Under the pieces are notes generated by a model. It ran no database searches, had not been told where the DNA came from, and was given only the letters and a program-made list of their open reading frames with translations. Source: CAZFHZ01 sp964519015 (GTDB taxonomy: Bacteria; Blakebacterota; Blakebacteria; Blakebacterales; CAYUVJ01). Taken from it: 6,120 nucleotides of DNA. The position numbers and the translations under genes were made by a program. This document shows, one piece after another, positions 6,062 to 6,120 of the stretch. Where the stretch lies: the NCBI GenBank assembly GCA_964519015.1, contig CAZFHZ010000163.1:1-6120 (forward strand), given 5' to 3'. Within the stretch, counting starts at the first letter, position 1, and every line of letters begins with the position of its first letter.

Positions 6062-6120
6062 TCAGTGGTATCCGTTCCCCATCTCGGCCTCGTGTTTGAG
6101 ATCGACCCGCCAGGCGTTGT
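6062..6120 (-). CDS. C-terminal end of an unidentified gene (runs off the right edge)
   Basis: A minus-strand frame open from the window edge to a TGA at 6064-6062 encodes 18 complete codons, ending NAWRVDLKHEAEMGNGYH. About 15 of the 18 codons end in G or C, clearly more than in the competing open frame, which supports this reading frame. The stop is followed by the hairpin-rich gap 5913-6061, as expected for the end of a transcription unit. The tail is too short to assign to a family, and I do not recognise it. Confidence 0.4.
   Translation of the reverse strand, partial: NAWRVDLKHEAEMGNGYH

Noticed and set aside
6062..6120. The partial upstream gene as an archease, the usual RtcB partner
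   Set aside because: Only 18 codons are visible and the ending does not clearly match archease C-termini I know; the idea rests on gene neighbourhood alone.

Overview
This is a GC-rich, densely packed bacterial window (GC roughly two thirds by eye) in which every supportable gene lies on the minus strand. The two lipobox signal peptides imply a bacterial envelope, probably Gram-negative. The secreted six-bladed beta-propeller lipoprotein with a GEGPGEF-type blade motif, beside a sulfatase-like lipoprotein, resembles Gemmatimonadota or neighbouring FCB-type phyla. That placement is inference; no marker gene is present to fix the taxonomy.

Reading in the direction of transcription (right to left), the window opens with the last 18 codons of an unidentified gene (stop at 6062-6064). 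A 149-base non-coding gap follows. It holds four evenly spaced, alternately inverted CGCCGG/CCGGCG words and a separate terminator-like hairpin. A compact run of six genes comes next: a 48-aa single-pass membrane protein, a full-length RtcB RNA ligase, an aspartate/glutamate-racemase-family protein, a TauE/SafE-type permease, a membrane-anchored metallophosphoesterase resembling Shewanella-like PPP phosphatases, and a six-bladed beta-propeller lipoprotein. Junctions are 4 nt apart (small protein/rtcB), 5 nt apart (rtcB/racemase), ATGA-overlapping (racemase/permease and permease/phosphatase) and 6 nt apart (phosphatase/lipoprotein), so this looks like one transcription unit. A 126-base gap with a candidate sigma70-type promoter then leads into the first 47 codons of a sulfatase-like lipoprotein, cut by the left window edge. 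Its final visible residues, RPNII, are the typical beginning of the sulfatase catalytic domain.

The genes do not form an obvious single pathway. RtcB is an RNA repair enzyme, the racemase and permease suggest amino-acid and small-anion handling, and the phosphatase and the two lipoproteins are envelope proteins. No RNA-repair partner (archease, RtcA, PrfH) is visible. I see no mobile element, CRISPR array, tRNA or rRNA. The points most worth checking are the 13-base-spaced inverted-word array, the racemase lacking one of its two catalytic cysteines, the predicted extracytoplasmic phosphatase, and the unusual company of rtcB.
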